From NCBI RefSeq assembly GCF_018336155.1, contig NZ_JAGYHF010000001.1, positions 248,001 through 312,000 on the forward strand: a DNA stretch of 64,000 nt. Reading direction: 5' to 3'. Below the pieces are notes generated by a model. It saw only the letters and a list, made by a program, of their open reading frames with translations. It made no database searches and was not told where the DNA came from. The stretch comes from Pseudomonas rustica (lineage in GTDB: Bacteria; Pseudomonadota; Gammaproteobacteria; Pseudomonadales; Pseudomonadaceae). Positions 1 through 9,353 of this stretch are shown piece after piece (positions within the stretch are counted from its first letter, which is position 1; every line of letters begins with the position of its first letter). A program made the translations under genes and the position numbers.

Positions 1-49
1 CGAGGGTGACGAACTTATACAGTGCCGCCACGACAATCGGTTGTGTCAT
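1..49 (-). CDS. trhO: tRNA uridine(34) hydroxylase TrhO (rhodanese-like), N-terminus only
   Basis: Only the first 16 codons are in the window; the gene runs off the left edge. The start MTQPIVVAALYKFVTL is the typical N-terminus of the TrhO/YceA (formerly UPF0176) family. These proteins use a rhodanese domain to hydroxylate uridine 34 of some tRNAs. The start ATG is at 47-49. The identification rests on a short stretch plus its known position next to bolA in pseudomonads. Confidence 0.7.
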   Translation of the reverse strand, partial: MTQPIVVAALYKFVTL

Positions 50-95
50 GGGTATTTCTCCAGGTGGCTACCCTCGCAAAGGGTGAACCGGATTC

Positions 96-126
96 AAAAA
101 AAAACGCGCCGGGTGAGCGGCGCGTT
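96..126 (-). terminator. Intrinsic terminator between bolA and trhO
   Basis: An 8-bp GC-rich stem (aacgcgcc/ggcgcgtt) with an 8-nt loop is followed on the minus strand by a run of nine T. It would end transcripts coming from the DUF2059-bolA pair before trhO. Confidence 0.85.
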
Positions 127-190
127 GCGGATTCTAGCAAAAACACGATGTGTTTTGGATGTACTGAGTCTTCTGTGACAACACAAAACC

Positions 191-324
191 TGTGGCGAGG
201 GGATTTATCCCCGATGGGCTGCGAAGCGGCCCCGAACCCTGAGAATGCGGTCTTTCAGGGAGATTGGGTTCTGTGGCTTTTGGGGCTGCTTCGCAACCCA
301 TCGGGGATAAATCCCCTCGCCACA
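191..324. repeat. REP pair, family B (TGTGGCGAGGGGATTTATCC type)
   Basis: Two inverted copies of a palindromic unit start with tgtggcgaggggatttatcc and carry a small internal hairpin (gctgcgaagcggcccc). The arms face each other across about 45 bp, the layout of a BIME. The same unit recurs at 41801-41895 and, diverged, at 53478-53610. Confidence 0.85.
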
Positions 325-345
325 AAAATCCCGCCACATCCAAAA

Positions 346-645
346 TCAGTGTTTGCTTCCGCCGGCACAGGTCGGCGATGCCGGGGCGGCGCCGGTCTCT
401 GCCCATTCCTGCGGGGTGTAGGTGTGCAGCGCCAACGCATGGAACTCGCCCATCAGCTCGCCGAGCGTGCCGTAGACTTTCTGGTGGCGCTTGACCCGGT
501 TCAGGCCTTCGAACTGCGCGCTGACCACCACTGCCTTGAAGTGGGTCTGCAACCCGCGACTGTGCATGTGGCTTTCATCCAGCACTTGCAGATGCTCAGG
601 CTGTAACAGGCCCAGCGTAGATTCGATGCGTTGTTGCATGCTCAT
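346..645 (-). CDS. bolA: BolA family protein
   Basis: A 99-residue BolA-like protein with the family core: HSRGLQTHF near residue 27, then VVSAQFEGL, then RHQKVYGTLGELM. BolA proteins bind monothiol glutaredoxins through 2Fe-2S clusters, act in iron-sulfur trafficking and can bind DNA; in E. coli BolA affects cell shape and biofilm formation. I chose the ATG at 645 because a GGAG Shine-Dalgarno lies 6 nt upstream; the TTG at 651 overlaps that signal. The gene follows the DUF2059 gene after 12 nt, so the two are probably co-transcribed. The C-terminal tail after residue 85 (Ala/Gly-rich, ending GGSKH) is not conserved in the family. Confidence 0.88.
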   Translation of the reverse strand: MSMQQRIESTLGLLQPEHLQVLDESHMHSRGLQTHFKAVVVSAQFEGLNRVKRHQKVYGTLGELMGEFHALALHTYTPQEWAETGAAPASPTCAGGSKH

Positions 646-657
646 CACCAACTCCGC

Positions 658-1179
658 TTACGGCTTTTTCTTGGCCGGAGCAGCGCCTTTCGGGGCCAGC
701 TCGTTGGTCATGTCTTCCAGCAGCTTGTTGACTACCGGTACCGCGCTTTCCAGTTTGGCCTGGGTCATCTGGGCCGATTGCTGAGTCAGCTGCGGCATTT
801 TTTCCAGGACTTTTTTACCCAGTGGCGACTGGTAGAACGCGACCAGATCTTTCAGCTCGGATTCGCTGAAGTTGGTGGTGTAGAGCTTGACCATGTCCGG
901 CTTCAGCTTGTTCCAGCCAATGGCCTGATCCAGCGCGGCGTTGGCCTTGGCCTGATAGGTTTCCAGCACGGCTTTTTTAGCTTCAGGGGCTTTGGTCTGC
1001 TCAAAGCGCTGAGCGAACATTTGCTGCACTTGCATGTACACCGGAGTGCCCAGTTTGTCAGCGTGGGCCAGTGTCAGGAAAGCTTCGGCACTGGCGTTGT
1101 GGCTGGCGGTATCGGCAAGCACCTGGCCGCTGGCGCAAACCAGTGCAACCGCGGTACAGATGGCACGAAGACGAGTCAT
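658..1179 (-). CDS. DUF2059 domain-containing exported protein
   Basis: A 173-residue protein with a clear Sec signal peptide (cleavage expected after VLA, about residue 22), so it should be periplasmic. The DUF2059 region is recognisable from the helical stretch around residues 100-150, with FSESELKDLVAFYQSPLGKK as its hallmark. The function is unknown. The C-terminus is a lysine-rich tail (APAKKKP). It lies 12 nt upstream of bolA on the same strand and is divergent from fumC, an arrangement also found in P. aeruginosa. Confidence 0.85.
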   Translation of the reverse strand: MTRLRAICTAVALVCASGQVLADTASHNASAEAFLTLAHADKLGTPVYMQVQQMFAQRFEQTKAPEAKKAVLETYQAKANAALDQAIGWNKLKPDMVKLYTTNFSESELKDLVAFYQSPLGKKVLEKMPQLTQQSAQMTQAKLESAVPVVNKLLEDMTNELAPKGAAPAKKKP

Positions 1180-1373
1180 CGAGTTTCCTTTTAAGCAAAG
1201 CGAGGTAAAACCCCAAGGGCGACCATTCTGCGCCTAAAAATCGCTGCGGCTCAACCCCCCAAGCCTTGCCGCGCTTGATTGGCGGGGTTTTACCGGTCAA
1301 CAATCGATTCGATGGAACCACCCGGGCCGAACCCGGCCTAAACTGCGCAAACAGACCAACAGGAGTGTGCACG

Positions 1374-2768
1374 ATGAGCCGTATCGAAACCGACAGCCTG
1401 GGCCAGATCGACGTCCCGGACGATGCTTACTGGGGGGCTCAGACGCAACGCTCGCTGATCAACTTCGCCATCGGACAGGAACGCATGCCGCTGCCGGTGC
1501 TGCACGCCCTGGCCCTGATCAAGAAAGCCGCCGCCCGGGTCAACGACCGCAACGGCGACCTGCCCGCCGACATCGCCCGCCTGATCGAACAGGCCGCTGA
1601 CGAAGTCCTCGACGGCAAGCATGACGACCAGTTTCCGCTCGTCGTTTGGCAGACCGGCAGCGGCACCCAGAGCAACATGAACGTCAACGAGGTGATCGCC
1701 GGTCGCGCCAACGAACTGGCCGGCAATCCGCGCGGCGGCAAAACCCCGGTGCACCCGAATGATCACGTCAACCGCTCGCAAAGCTCCAATGACTGCTTCC
1801 CCACTGCCATGAGCATCGCCACCGCGCAAGCCGTGCAGGAACAACTGCTGCCGGCAATTGCCGAGCTGTCCGGTGGCCTCGCTGAACTCGCCGCGCGCCA
1901 TATGAAACTGGTGAAAACCGGGCGCACGCACATGATGGACGCGACGCCGATCACCTTCGGTCAGGAATTGTCCGGTTTTATCGCGCAGCTGGATTACGCC
2001 GAACGGGCGATCCGTGCCGCGCTGCCAGCGGTGTGTGAACTGGCACAGGGCGGCACCGCCGTCGGCACCGGGCTGAACTCGCCGCACGGTTTTGGTGAAG
2101 CGATTGCTGCCGAACTGGCGGCGCTATCGGGTCTGCCCTTCGTGACCGCGCCAAACAAGTTTGCCGCCCTCGCCGGCCATGAGCCGCTGACCAGCCTCTC
2201 CGGCGCGCTGAAAACCCTCGCCGTGGCGCTGATGAAAATCGCCAACGATTTGCGGTTGCTAGGCTCCGGCCCACGCGCCGGTTTTGCCGAAGTGCGCTTG
2301 CCGGCCAACGAGCCGGGCAGCTCGATCATGCCGGGCAAGGTCAATCCGACGCAGTGCGAGGCACTGTCGATGCTGGCCTGTCAGGTGCTAGGCAACGACG
2401 TGACGATCGGCATCGCCGCCAGTCAGGGTCACTTGCAGTTGAACGTGTACAAACCGGTGATCATCCACAACCTGCTGCAATCGATCCGCCTGCTTGGCGA
2501 TGGCTGCAGCAACTTCCAGCAGCACTGCATTGCTGGGCTGGAGCCGGATGCGGAAGTCATGGCGCGGCATCTGGAGCGTGGGTTGATGCTGGTGACGGCG
2601 TTGAACCCGCACATTGGTTATGACAAGTCGGCGGAAATCGCCAAGAAGGCTTACAGCGAGGGGCTGACGTTGCGTGAGGCGGCGTTGGCGTTGGGCTATC
2701 TGACCGATGAAGAGTTTGATGCGTGGGTGCGGCCGGAAAACATGATTGAGGCTGGGGCCAAGGGCTAA
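1374..2768 (+). CDS. fumC: Fumarate hydratase class II
   Basis: Iron-independent fumarase (464 residues) that interconverts fumarate and malate in the TCA cycle and works as a homotetramer in the cytoplasm. The fumarase/aspartase signature [11 protein letters not shown] is present near residue 318. The substrate-binding segments [12 protein letters not shown] (about 97) and SSNDCFPT (about 140) are also intact. The ATG at 1374 is preceded by AGGAG at 1361 and gives the usual family length; an in-frame extension back to 1266 does not resemble fumarases. Pseudomonads commonly carry class I fumarases as well, with fumC expressed under iron limitation or oxidative stress; that regulation is family knowledge and was not seen here. 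Confidence 0.97.
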   Translation: MSRIETDSLGQIDVPDDAYWGAQTQRSLINFAIGQERMPLPVLHALALIKKAAARVNDRNGDLPADIARLIEQAADEVLDGKHDDQFPLVVWQTGSGTQSNMNVNEVIAGRANELAGNPRGGKTPVHPNDHVNRSQSSNDCFPTAMSIATAQAVQEQLLPAIAELSGGLAELAARHMKLVKTGRTHMMDATPITFGQELSGFIAQLDYAERAIRAALPAVCELAQGGTAVGTGLNSPHGFGEAIAAELAALSGLPFVTAPNKFAALAGHEPLTSLSGALKTLAVALMKIANDLRLLGSGPRAGFAEVRLPANEPGSSIMPGKVNPTQCEALSMLACQVLGNDVTIGIAASQGHLQLNVYKPVIIHNLLQSIRLLGDGCSNFQQHCIAGLEPDAEVMARHLERGLMLVTALNPHIGYDKSAEIAKKAYSEGLTLREAALALGYLTDEEFDAWVRPENMIEAGAKG

Positions 2769-2772
2769 AAAC

Positions 2773-2850
2773 AAAAGATCGCAGCCTGCGGCAGCTCCTA
2801 CATTGGAATGCGTTCTCTGTAGGAGCTGCCGCAGGCTGCGATCTTTTGAT
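2773..2850. repeat. REP pair, family A (GTAGGAGCTGCCGCAGGCTGCGATC type)
   Basis: Two inverted copies of the unit gtaggagctgccgcaggctg plus cgatctttt are separated by about 15 bp. They lie between the convergent fumC and DMT exporter genes and could form one long hairpin that also stops transcription. This is the commonest repeat in the window (nine sites). Confidence 0.9.
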
Positions 2851-2852
2851 CT

Positions 2853-3806
2853 TCAGGCCATACGCATCCGCCGCGCCTTGAGCCCGGCAATCAACGAAGG
2901 CCCCAACGCCACCAGCGCCGAGCCCAATACCACTAGCACCGCCCCGCCATACCCAAGCCCATTGATCTGCTCGGCATGCACGTACTCCGGCCAGATCCCC
3001 GCCGCGATCGCCACCGCGCCAAACGTCACCAACGGCGTAATCGCCAGCGTCGCACTGACCCGCGACGCCTCCCAGTGCGCCAGCGCTTCGGCAAACGCGC
3101 CATAGGCAATCAACGTATTCATGCAGCACGCCAGCAGCAACCAACCCTGCAACGGGCTCAACTCCAACGCTTCGAGCGGGTGCACCCACGGCGTCAGCAA
3201 CAACGCGCAGAACAGGTAAATCACCATCATCACCTGCAACGAATTCCACACCGTCAGCAATTGCTTCTGACCCAGCGCGTAAAACGTCCACACCGTCGAC
3301 GCCAGCAGCACCAACAACACGCCGGCGGTGTAATCCGACAGCGAGGTCAGCAACTCCGCCAGACGCTGATTGAAAAACAGCACAAAACCGACCAGCAGCA
3401 CCAACAACCCAATGCCTTGGCCAATGCTGAAACGCTCCTTGAACACAAACAGACTGGCGATCAGCAACATGATCGGGCCCATCTGCACCACCAGTTGCGC
3501 GGTGCCGGGGCTGAGCAGGTTGAGGCCCATCAGATACAGCACGTAGTTGCCGACCAAGCCGAGCACCGCCATCAGCACCAGCCAGCCACCCTTGGGCCCC
3601 AGCACTTTGCGGCTCGGCAGGCGTTTGACCGCGGCCAGATAAATGAACAGGCAACTGCCGGACACCATCAAGCGAAACCAGGTCACCGTGACCGGATCCA
3701 TCACCAGCAACACCTGTTTGAGTTTGATCGGCAGGATGCCCCACAGAAACGCGGTCAGCAGCGCCAGGAACAAGCCGTAAACCCAGCGACCGGATGAAAT
3801 GTGCAT
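2853..3806 (-). CDS. DMT-superfamily (EamA-type) inner-membrane transporter
   Basis: A 317-residue, strongly hydrophobic protein with about ten predicted transmembrane segments in two EamA repeats. The first repeat has the usual FLWGILPIKLK opening; the second covers about residues 160-300. Such proteins export or import small metabolites. The substrate cannot be told from the sequence. It is encoded alone, convergent with fumC. Confidence 0.88.
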   Translation of the reverse strand: MHISSGRWVYGLFLALLTAFLWGILPIKLKQVLLVMDPVTVTWFRLMVSGSCLFIYLAAVKRLPSRKVLGPKGGWLVLMAVLGLVGNYVLYLMGLNLLSPGTAQLVVQMGPIMLLIASLFVFKERFSIGQGIGLLVLLVGFVLFFNQRLAELLTSLSDYTAGVLLVLLASTVWTFYALGQKQLLTVWNSLQVMMVIYLFCALLLTPWVHPLEALELSPLQGWLLLACCMNTLIAYGAFAEALAHWEASRVSATLAITPLVTFGAVAIAAGIWPEYVHAEQINGLGYGGAVLVVLGSALVALGPSLIAGLKARRMRMA

Positions 3807-4017
3807 GCGAACCCCAAAAGCCTGCTGACGAGTGTGCTCATTCTAGGCGTGCCGCCGGGCGCGACACAGGGACAGTTGGGGCCAGGACGTGAATGAAACT
3901 GTGCAGGTCGCAGCATTAAATTGACGCGCTGCCGTTGATCGGCTGGCCGCGCGGGTTAAGTGCTTCAGGCATAAGCTGATTGGATCCCGTCCAGCGCCTC
4001 AGCCAAGGAGACCGATC

Positions 4018-4212
4018 ATGTTAGGCATGCGCGCCCAAGACAACGCCCCCGCCACGCACTTTCGCAGCGACCGCGTGTGCCGGGTCAATGGCGAACTGTA
4101 TTTCAGCACTCGGGAAAACACCCTTGAGGGGCCGTTTGAGAGTGCCGAGCAGATTGAGAAGGAAATCCAGGCTTATATTGCGCGGATGCAGGGGCTGGAT
4201 TCCAGCCGTTAG
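4018..4212 (+). CDS. DUF6316 family small protein
   Basis: A 64-residue soluble protein with the pattern HFRSDRVCRVNGELYFSTRE, followed by an acidic helix (FESAEQIEKEIQAYI). It matches a small conserved pseudomonad family of unknown function. AAGGAG lies a few bases before the ATG. It stands alone, with a repeat immediately downstream. Confidence 0.75.
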   Translation: MLGMRAQDNAPATHFRSDRVCRVNGELYFSTRENTLEGPFESAEQIEKEIQAYIARMQGLDSSR

Positions 4213-4223
4213 GCCTTGGCGCT

Positions 4224-4316
4224 GCCTTCGCGAGCAAGCCCGCTCCCACATTCGATCGCATTCCTCACATGGAATCGCGTTCAACTGTGGGAGCGGGCTT
4301 GCTCGCGAAGAGGCCC
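4224..4316. repeat. REP pair, family D (TTCGCGAGCAAGCCCGCTCCCAC type)
   Basis: Inverted copies of ttcgcgagcaagcccgctcc lie between the DUF6316 gene and the 3' end of the thiolase gene. The family recurs at 19353-19432, 33622-33713, 55717-55808, 56611-56705 and 58001-58070, with a single arm at 45285-45308. Confidence 0.88.
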
Positions 4317-4341
4317 GAACAGGCAACGCAAATTCAGCGGT

Positions 4342-5526
4342 TTAACGCACCGCCTCAAACAACCCCGTCGCACCCATCCCGCCGCCCACGCACATCGTCA
4401 CAATCCCGTAACGCAAATTACGCCGCTGCAACTCCCGCACCAGATGCCCGACCTGCCGCGACCCGGTCATGCCGAACGGGTGGCCAATCGAAATCGAGCC
4501 ACCGTTGACGTTGTACTTGTCGTTATCGATCTCCAGCCGATCACGGCTGTACAGGCACTGCGAAGCGAACGCCTCATTGAGTTCCCACAGATCAATGTCC
4601 GCCACCTGCAAACCTTTCGCCTTGAGCAGTTTTGGCACCGAGAACACCGGGCCGATGCCCATCTCGTCCGGCTCGCAACCGGCCACGGTAAACCCACGGA
4701 AAAAAGCTTTCGGCTTCAGCCCCAATTCCAGGGCTTTTTCCAGACTCATCACCAGCGTCATCGACGCGCCATCCGACAATTGCGACGAGTTGCCCGCCGT
4801 CACCGAACCGTCTTCAGCGAACACCGGTTTCAACCCGGCGAGGCTTTCATAGGTGGTGTCCGGACGGTTGCAGTCATCGCGATCAACCACGCCGTCAAGA
4901 ATTTGCACTTCGCCAGTGTTCTTGTCTTCAACGCGATATTTCACCGACATCGGCACGATTTCATCGTTGAACAGCCCGGCCGCCTGCGCCTGCGCGGTGC
5001 GGATCTGGCTCTGCAATGAATAGCGATCCTGCGCCTCACGGCTGACGCCATAACGTCGCGCAACCACTTCGGCAGTCTGGCCCATCGTGTAATAGATGCC
5101 CGGCGACTGTTGCTTGAGCAGCGGATTGATCAGGTGATCGGTGTTGACGCTTTTCATCGTCAGGCTGATCGACTCGACGCCGCCGGCGACGATGATGTCG
5201 CTGCAACCCGAGGCGATCTGGTTGGCGGCAATCGCAATCGCTTGCAAGCCCGACGAGCAGAAACGGTTGAGCGTCATGCCGGCGGTGCCGGTGCCCAGAC
5301 GCGAGAGCACCGCGACGTTGCGGCCGATGTTGTAGCCCTGCGCGCCTTCGTTGGAGCCGGCGCCGACGATGCAATCCTCGACGCTGGCCGGGTCGATGTC
5401 ATTGCGCGTCAGCAGCGCGTTGACGCAGTGCGCCGCCATGTCATCGGGGCGGGTCTGGTTGAACTTGCCGCGAAAGGATTTGGCCAGGCCAGTCCGCACG
5501 CTGTCGACGATCACCACTTCACGCAT
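4342..5526 (-). CDS. Acetyl-CoA C-acyltransferase (thiolase)
   Basis: A 394-residue thiolase. It has the acyl-accepting cysteine in NRFCSSGLQ (about residue 90), the GHP histidine in SISIGHPFG (about 350) and the second catalytic cysteine in CVGGGMG (about 380). It cleaves 3-ketoacyl-CoA to acetyl-CoA, or runs the reverse condensation. The ATG at 5526 gives the standard N-terminus MREVVIVDSVRTG; the ATG 12 bases upstream is less likely. Whether it serves fatty-acid beta-oxidation or another pathway cannot be decided, since no hydratase or dehydrogenase partner is adjacent. Confidence 0.93.
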   Translation of the reverse strand: MREVVIVDSVRTGLAKSFRGKFNQTRPDDMAAHCVNALLTRNDIDPASVEDCIVGAGSNEGAQGYNIGRNVAVLSRLGTGTAGMTLNRFCSSGLQAIAIAANQIASGCSDIIVAGGVESISLTMKSVNTDHLINPLLKQQSPGIYYTMGQTAEVVARRYGVSREAQDRYSLQSQIRTAQAQAAGLFNDEIVPMSVKYRVEDKNTGEVQILDGVVDRDDCNRPDTTYESLAGLKPVFAEDGSVTAGNSSQLSDGASMTLVMSLEKALELGLKPKAFFRGFTVAGCEPDEMGIGPVFSVPKLLKAKGLQVADIDLWELNEAFASQCLYSRDRLEIDNDKYNVNGGSISIGHPFGMTGSRQVGHLVRELQRRNLRYGIVTMCVGGGMGATGLFEAVR

Positions 5527-5628
5527 GGCATACCTCATTATTGTTGTCGGTTGAGAGTGAACCGAGCATAAGTCCACCCCATTGCCGACTGCGACAATCA
5601 TTCACCCCGCGTATGCGTGTCCATCGGT

Positions 5629-7143
5629 TCAGTCCTTGTGCTTTTTCGCGTGCTTGTCGGATTTCTCGAACGCGTCTTCGAGTGCGCGGTTGATCGTGCG
5701 CAGCACTTTCACTCGCGCCCAGCGCTTGTCATTGGCCTCAACCAACGTCCACGGCGCGATCTCGGAACTGGTGCGATCGACCATATCGCCGACGGCGGCA
5801 CGGTAATCGTCCCACTTGTCGCGGTTGCGCCAGTCGTCCTCGGTGATCTTGAAGCGCTTGAACGGGATCTCTTCACGCTCCTTGAAACGCTCCATCTGCG
5901 TGTCCTTGTCGATCGCCAGCCAGAACTTGACGACGATCACCCCGGCGTCGGCCAGCTGCTCCTCGAAGTCATTGATCTCGCCATACGCACGCAGCCAGTC
6001 CGCCGGTGTGCAGAAACCTTCAATGCGCTCCACCAGCACTCGGCCGTACCACGAACGGTCGAACACGGTGAATTTGCCGCGCGCCGGAATATGTCGCCAG
6101 AAACGCCAAAGGTACGGTTGCGCACGCTCCTCTTCGGTCGGCGCGGCAATCGGCACGATGTTGTATTGGCGCGGATCGAGCGCCGCCGCCACCCGACGGA
6201 TCGCCCCGCCCTTGCCCGCCGCATCGTTGCCTTCGAACACCGCGACCAGTGCATGGCGACGCATGCGTTTGTCGCGCATCAGACCGGACAATCGCGCCTG
6301 TTCGGTGATCAGTTGCTCTTCGTAATCTTTCTTGTCCAGACGCTGGGTCAGGTCGAGGCTGTCGAGCAGGTTCAGATGATCAACCGGTGTGCCCAGCGGC
6401 GCGGCGCTGACATCGTGGGGATGCACGTCCGGGCGTTTCAGCGCACTTTGCAAACCTTCAAGGAGAATCTTGCCGACGGCCAGACTGCGGTAATTTGCGT
6501 CCATGCCTTCGATGACATGCCACGGCGCGTAATCGCGACTGGTGCGGCGCAGCACGCGCTCGCCGTATTTGACGAATTTGTCGTAGGTTTCCGATTGCTG
6601 CCAGTCGAGCGGGCTGATGCGCCAGCTGTGCAACGGATCGTCGGCCAACGCTTTGAGCCGTGCCTTCATCTGCTTCTTCGACAGGTGAAACCAGAATTTG
6701 AAAATCAGCGCGCCTTCATCGCAGAGCATCTTTTCCAGACGCTCGGCGCCAGCGATCGCTTGATCCAGGCGTGGATCCTTGAACAAACCGTGCACCCGCC
6801 CCTGGAGCATCTGGCTGTACCAGTTGCCAAAGAAAATCCCCATCCGCCCTTTGGCCGGGAGCATCCGCCAGTAACGCCAGGCCGGTGGCCGCGAGAGTTC
6901 TTCGTCGCTCTGTTGGTCGAAGGTGCGCACCTCGATCAGGCGCGGATCCATCCACTCGTTGAGCAACTTGACCGTCTCGCCCTTGCCCGCGCCTTCGATG
7001 CCGTTGATCAAAATGATCACCGGGAAACGCTTCTGTTGCTGCAACTCGAACTGGGCCTCCAGCAGCGCTTCACGCAGTGCCGGGACGGCGGCCTCGTAGG
7101 TGTCTTTGTCGATGGCGTGACCGATTTCAGCGGATTCAAACAT
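5629..7143 (-). CDS. pap: Polyphosphate:AMP phosphotransferase (two-domain PPK2, class II)
   Basis: A 504-residue protein built of two fused PPK2 domains, the layout of class II PPK2 enzymes, which phosphorylate AMP to ADP with polyphosphate as donor. Each half has a Walker A (GIEGAGKG about residue 50; GNDAAGKGG about 305), a downstream FGNWYS or FDRSWYGR motif, and a lid region with conserved arginines. The start MFESAEIG at 7143 is chosen because the upstream extension is repeat DNA. It is transcribed on its own towards the thiolase gene, 102 nt away. Confidence 0.92.
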   Translation of the reverse strand: MFESAEIGHAIDKDTYEAAVPALREALLEAQFELQQQKRFPVIILINGIEGAGKGETVKLLNEWMDPRLIEVRTFDQQSDEELSRPPAWRYWRMLPAKGRMGIFFGNWYSQMLQGRVHGLFKDPRLDQAIAGAERLEKMLCDEGALIFKFWFHLSKKQMKARLKALADDPLHSWRISPLDWQQSETYDKFVKYGERVLRRTSRDYAPWHVIEGMDANYRSLAVGKILLEGLQSALKRPDVHPHDVSAAPLGTPVDHLNLLDSLDLTQRLDKKDYEEQLITEQARLSGLMRDKRMRRHALVAVFEGNDAAGKGGAIRRVAAALDPRQYNIVPIAAPTEEERAQPYLWRFWRHIPARGKFTVFDRSWYGRVLVERIEGFCTPADWLRAYGEINDFEEQLADAGVIVVKFWLAIDKDTQMERFKEREEIPFKRFKITEDDWRNRDKWDDYRAAVGDMVDRTSSEIAPWTLVEANDKRWARVKVLRTINRALEDAFEKSDKHAKKHKD

Positions 7144-7199
7144 TGGACGGCTCCTTCCAGGGTTCAGCAAGACTAGCGGATGATGACAACCTCTGAACA

Positions 7200-7274
7200 G
7201 ATCGCAGCCTGCGGCAGCTCCTACACTGGAATGCAATCCACCCTGTAGGAGCTGCCGAAGGCTGCGATCTTTTG
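7200..7274. repeat. REP pair, family A
   Basis: Two inverted family-A units with a 20-bp gap lie between the divergent pap and mnmC genes, in the 5' region of both rather than at a 3' end. Confidence 0.88.
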
Positions 7275-7370
7275 ACATTTTCCATGGCCCCCTGGATCAG
7301 ACCTTGCCATGGATCAAGCACCCCTCGCCCGATCGGCTAGAATGGCCGCCTTGTCGTTGCCGAGCCTGCC

Positions 7371-9350
7371 ATGAAACCCGTATTGCCCCACGCCCAACTC
7401 GATTGGGATGAACAGGGACGCCCGCGTTCGCGAGTGTTTGATGACGTGTATTTTTCCGACAAGTCCGGTCTGGATGAAACCCGCTATGTGTTCCTCGAAC
7501 AAAACCGCTTGGCCGAGCGTTTTGCTGCGCTGCCGGCAAACGGTCGTCTGGTTATCGGCGAAACCGGTTTTGGCACCGGGCTGAATTTTCTCTGTGCCTG
7601 GCAGTTGTTCGCACAACACACCGTGGCCGGGGCGCGGTTGCATTTTGTCAGCGTCGAAAAATACCCGCTGAGCCCGGCCGATCTGCAACGGGCATTGGCC
7701 TTGTGGCCAGAACTCAAACCGTTGGCCGATCAATTACTCAAGCATTACGTAGCCATCCATCAAGGCTTTCAGCGCATCACCCTGGCCGACGGTCGCGTGA
7801 CGCTGACCCTGCTGATCGGCGATGCGCTGGAGCAATTGCCGCAACTCGATGCGCAGATCGATGCATGGTTTCTCGACGGTTTCGCCCCGGCGAAAAACCC
7901 CGACATGTGGACGGCGGAACTGTTCGTCGAACTGGCACGACTCGCGGCACCCGGCTCGACCATCAGCACCTTCACCAGCACCGGATGGGTACGCCGTTTG
8001 CTCAACGCCGCCGGCTTCAAAATGAAGCGCACGCCGGGCATTGGCCATAAGTGGGAAATTCTGCGTGGCGAGTTCCTCGGTTGGCCGTCAGACGTTGCGC
8101 CACCCGCCCCGGTAAAACCGTGGTTCGCCCGCCCTGCCCCAGTGGCAGGCGAACGTCGTGCACTGGTAATCGGCGCCGGACTGGCCGGTTGCGCCACCGC
8201 TTCCAGCCTCGCCGCGCGCGGTTGGCAAGTGAGCTTGCTGGAGCGCCACGATGGCGTGGCGCAAGAAGCCTCGGGCAATCCGCAGGGCGTGCTGTATCTG
8301 AAGCTCTCCGCCCACGGCACCGCGTTATCGCAATTGATCGTCAGCGGTTTCGGCTATACCCGTCGCTTGCTGGAAACCCTGCAACGCGGCACCGATTGGG
8401 ACGATTGCGGCGTGCTGCAACTGGCGTTCAACGCCAAGGAAGCCGAGCGCCACGCACAATTGGCCGCAGCCTTCCCCGAAGATTTACTGCAATGGCTCGA
8501 TCAGCCCGAAGCGCAACACCGCGCCGGCATCGGTCTGGTTCACGGCGGTTTGTACTATCCCGAGGGCGGCTGGGTGCATCCGCCGGCGCTGTGTCAGGCG
8601 CAAGCGGCGCAACCGAACATCGAACTGCTCAGCCATCGCGACGTACTGGAACTGCGCAAAGTCGACGATCAGTGGCAAGCTTTCGACGGTTACCGCTTAC
8701 TGGCCAGCGCATCGGTCGTGGTGCTGGCCGGCGCCGCCGAGATCAAACGTTTTGCGCAAAGTGCCGAGCTGCCGCTCAAGCGCATTCGCGGACAAATCAC
8801 TCGCCTTGCCGAGACCGCAGAAAGCCAGGCCCTGACTACCGTGGTTTGCGCCGAAGGCTACGTCGCCCCGGCACGTTTGGGCGAACATACCCTCGGTGCG
8901 AGCTTCGATTTCAACAGCGACGACCTGACCCCGACCATCGCCGAACACGAAGGCAATCTGGCGATGCTCGAAGAAATCTCCAGCGACCTCGTGTCGCGTC
9001 TGCACATCAGCGAACAGCCTGTCGAAAACCTTCAGGGCCGCGCCGCATTCCGCTGCACCAGCCCCGACTATTTGCCGATCGTCGGCCCCCTCGCCGACCG
9101 CGAAGCGTTCGATCAGGCATTCGCCACGTTAGCCAAAGATGCCCGCCAGGTTCCGGACGTGGCCTGCCCGTGGCTTGACGGGCTCTACGTCAACAGCGGC
9201 CACGGTTCTCGCGGTCTGATCACCGCACCGCTGTCGGGTGAATTGCTCGCCGCCTGGCTCGACAACGAACCGTTGCCGCTGCCGCGAAGTGTCGCTGAGG
9301 CGTGCCATCCCAATCGCTTTGCGCTGCGCCGTCTGATTCGCGGCAAGTAG
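7371..9350 (+). CDS. mnmC: Bifunctional tRNA mnm5s2U biosynthesis protein MnmC
   Basis: A 659-residue fusion. Residues 1-240 are the SAM-dependent MnmD methyltransferase (GETGFGTGLNFLC about 60; DAWFLDGFAPAKNPDMW about 160). Residues 260-659 are the FAD-dependent MnmC1 oxidoreductase (dinucleotide motif GAGLAGCATASSLA near 265). Together they convert cmnm5(s2)U34 to mnm5(s2)U34 in tRNAs for Lys, Glu and Arg. Length and domain order are normal. The stop lies 3 nt from the stop of the convergent NEL-domain gene. Confidence 0.96.
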   Translation: MKPVLPHAQLDWDEQGRPRSRVFDDVYFSDKSGLDETRYVFLEQNRLAERFAALPANGRLVIGETGFGTGLNFLCAWQLFAQHTVAGARLHFVSVEKYPLSPADLQRALALWPELKPLADQLLKHYVAIHQGFQRITLADGRVTLTLLIGDALEQLPQLDAQIDAWFLDGFAPAKNPDMWTAELFVELARLAAPGSTISTFTSTGWVRRLLNAAGFKMKRTPGIGHKWEILRGEFLGWPSDVAPPAPVKPWFARPAPVAGERRALVIGAGLAGCATASSLAARGWQVSLLERHDGVAQEASGNPQGVLYLKLSAHGTALSQLIVSGFGYTRRLLETLQRGTDWDDCGVLQLAFNAKEAERHAQLAAAFPEDLLQWLDQPEAQHRAGIGLVHGGLYYPEGGWVHPPALCQAQAAQPNIELLSHRDVLELRKVDDQWQAFDGYRLLASASVVVLAGAAEIKRFAQSAELPLKRIRGQITRLAETAESQALTTVVCAEGYVAPARLGEHTLGASFDFNSDDLTPTIAEHEGNLAMLEEISSDLVSRLHISEQPVENLQGRAAFRCTSPDYLPIVGPLADREAFDQAFATLAKDARQVPDVACPWLDGLYVNSGHGSRGLITAPLSGELLAAWLDNEPLPLPRSVAEACHPNRFALRRLIRGK

Positions 9351-9353
9351 CTT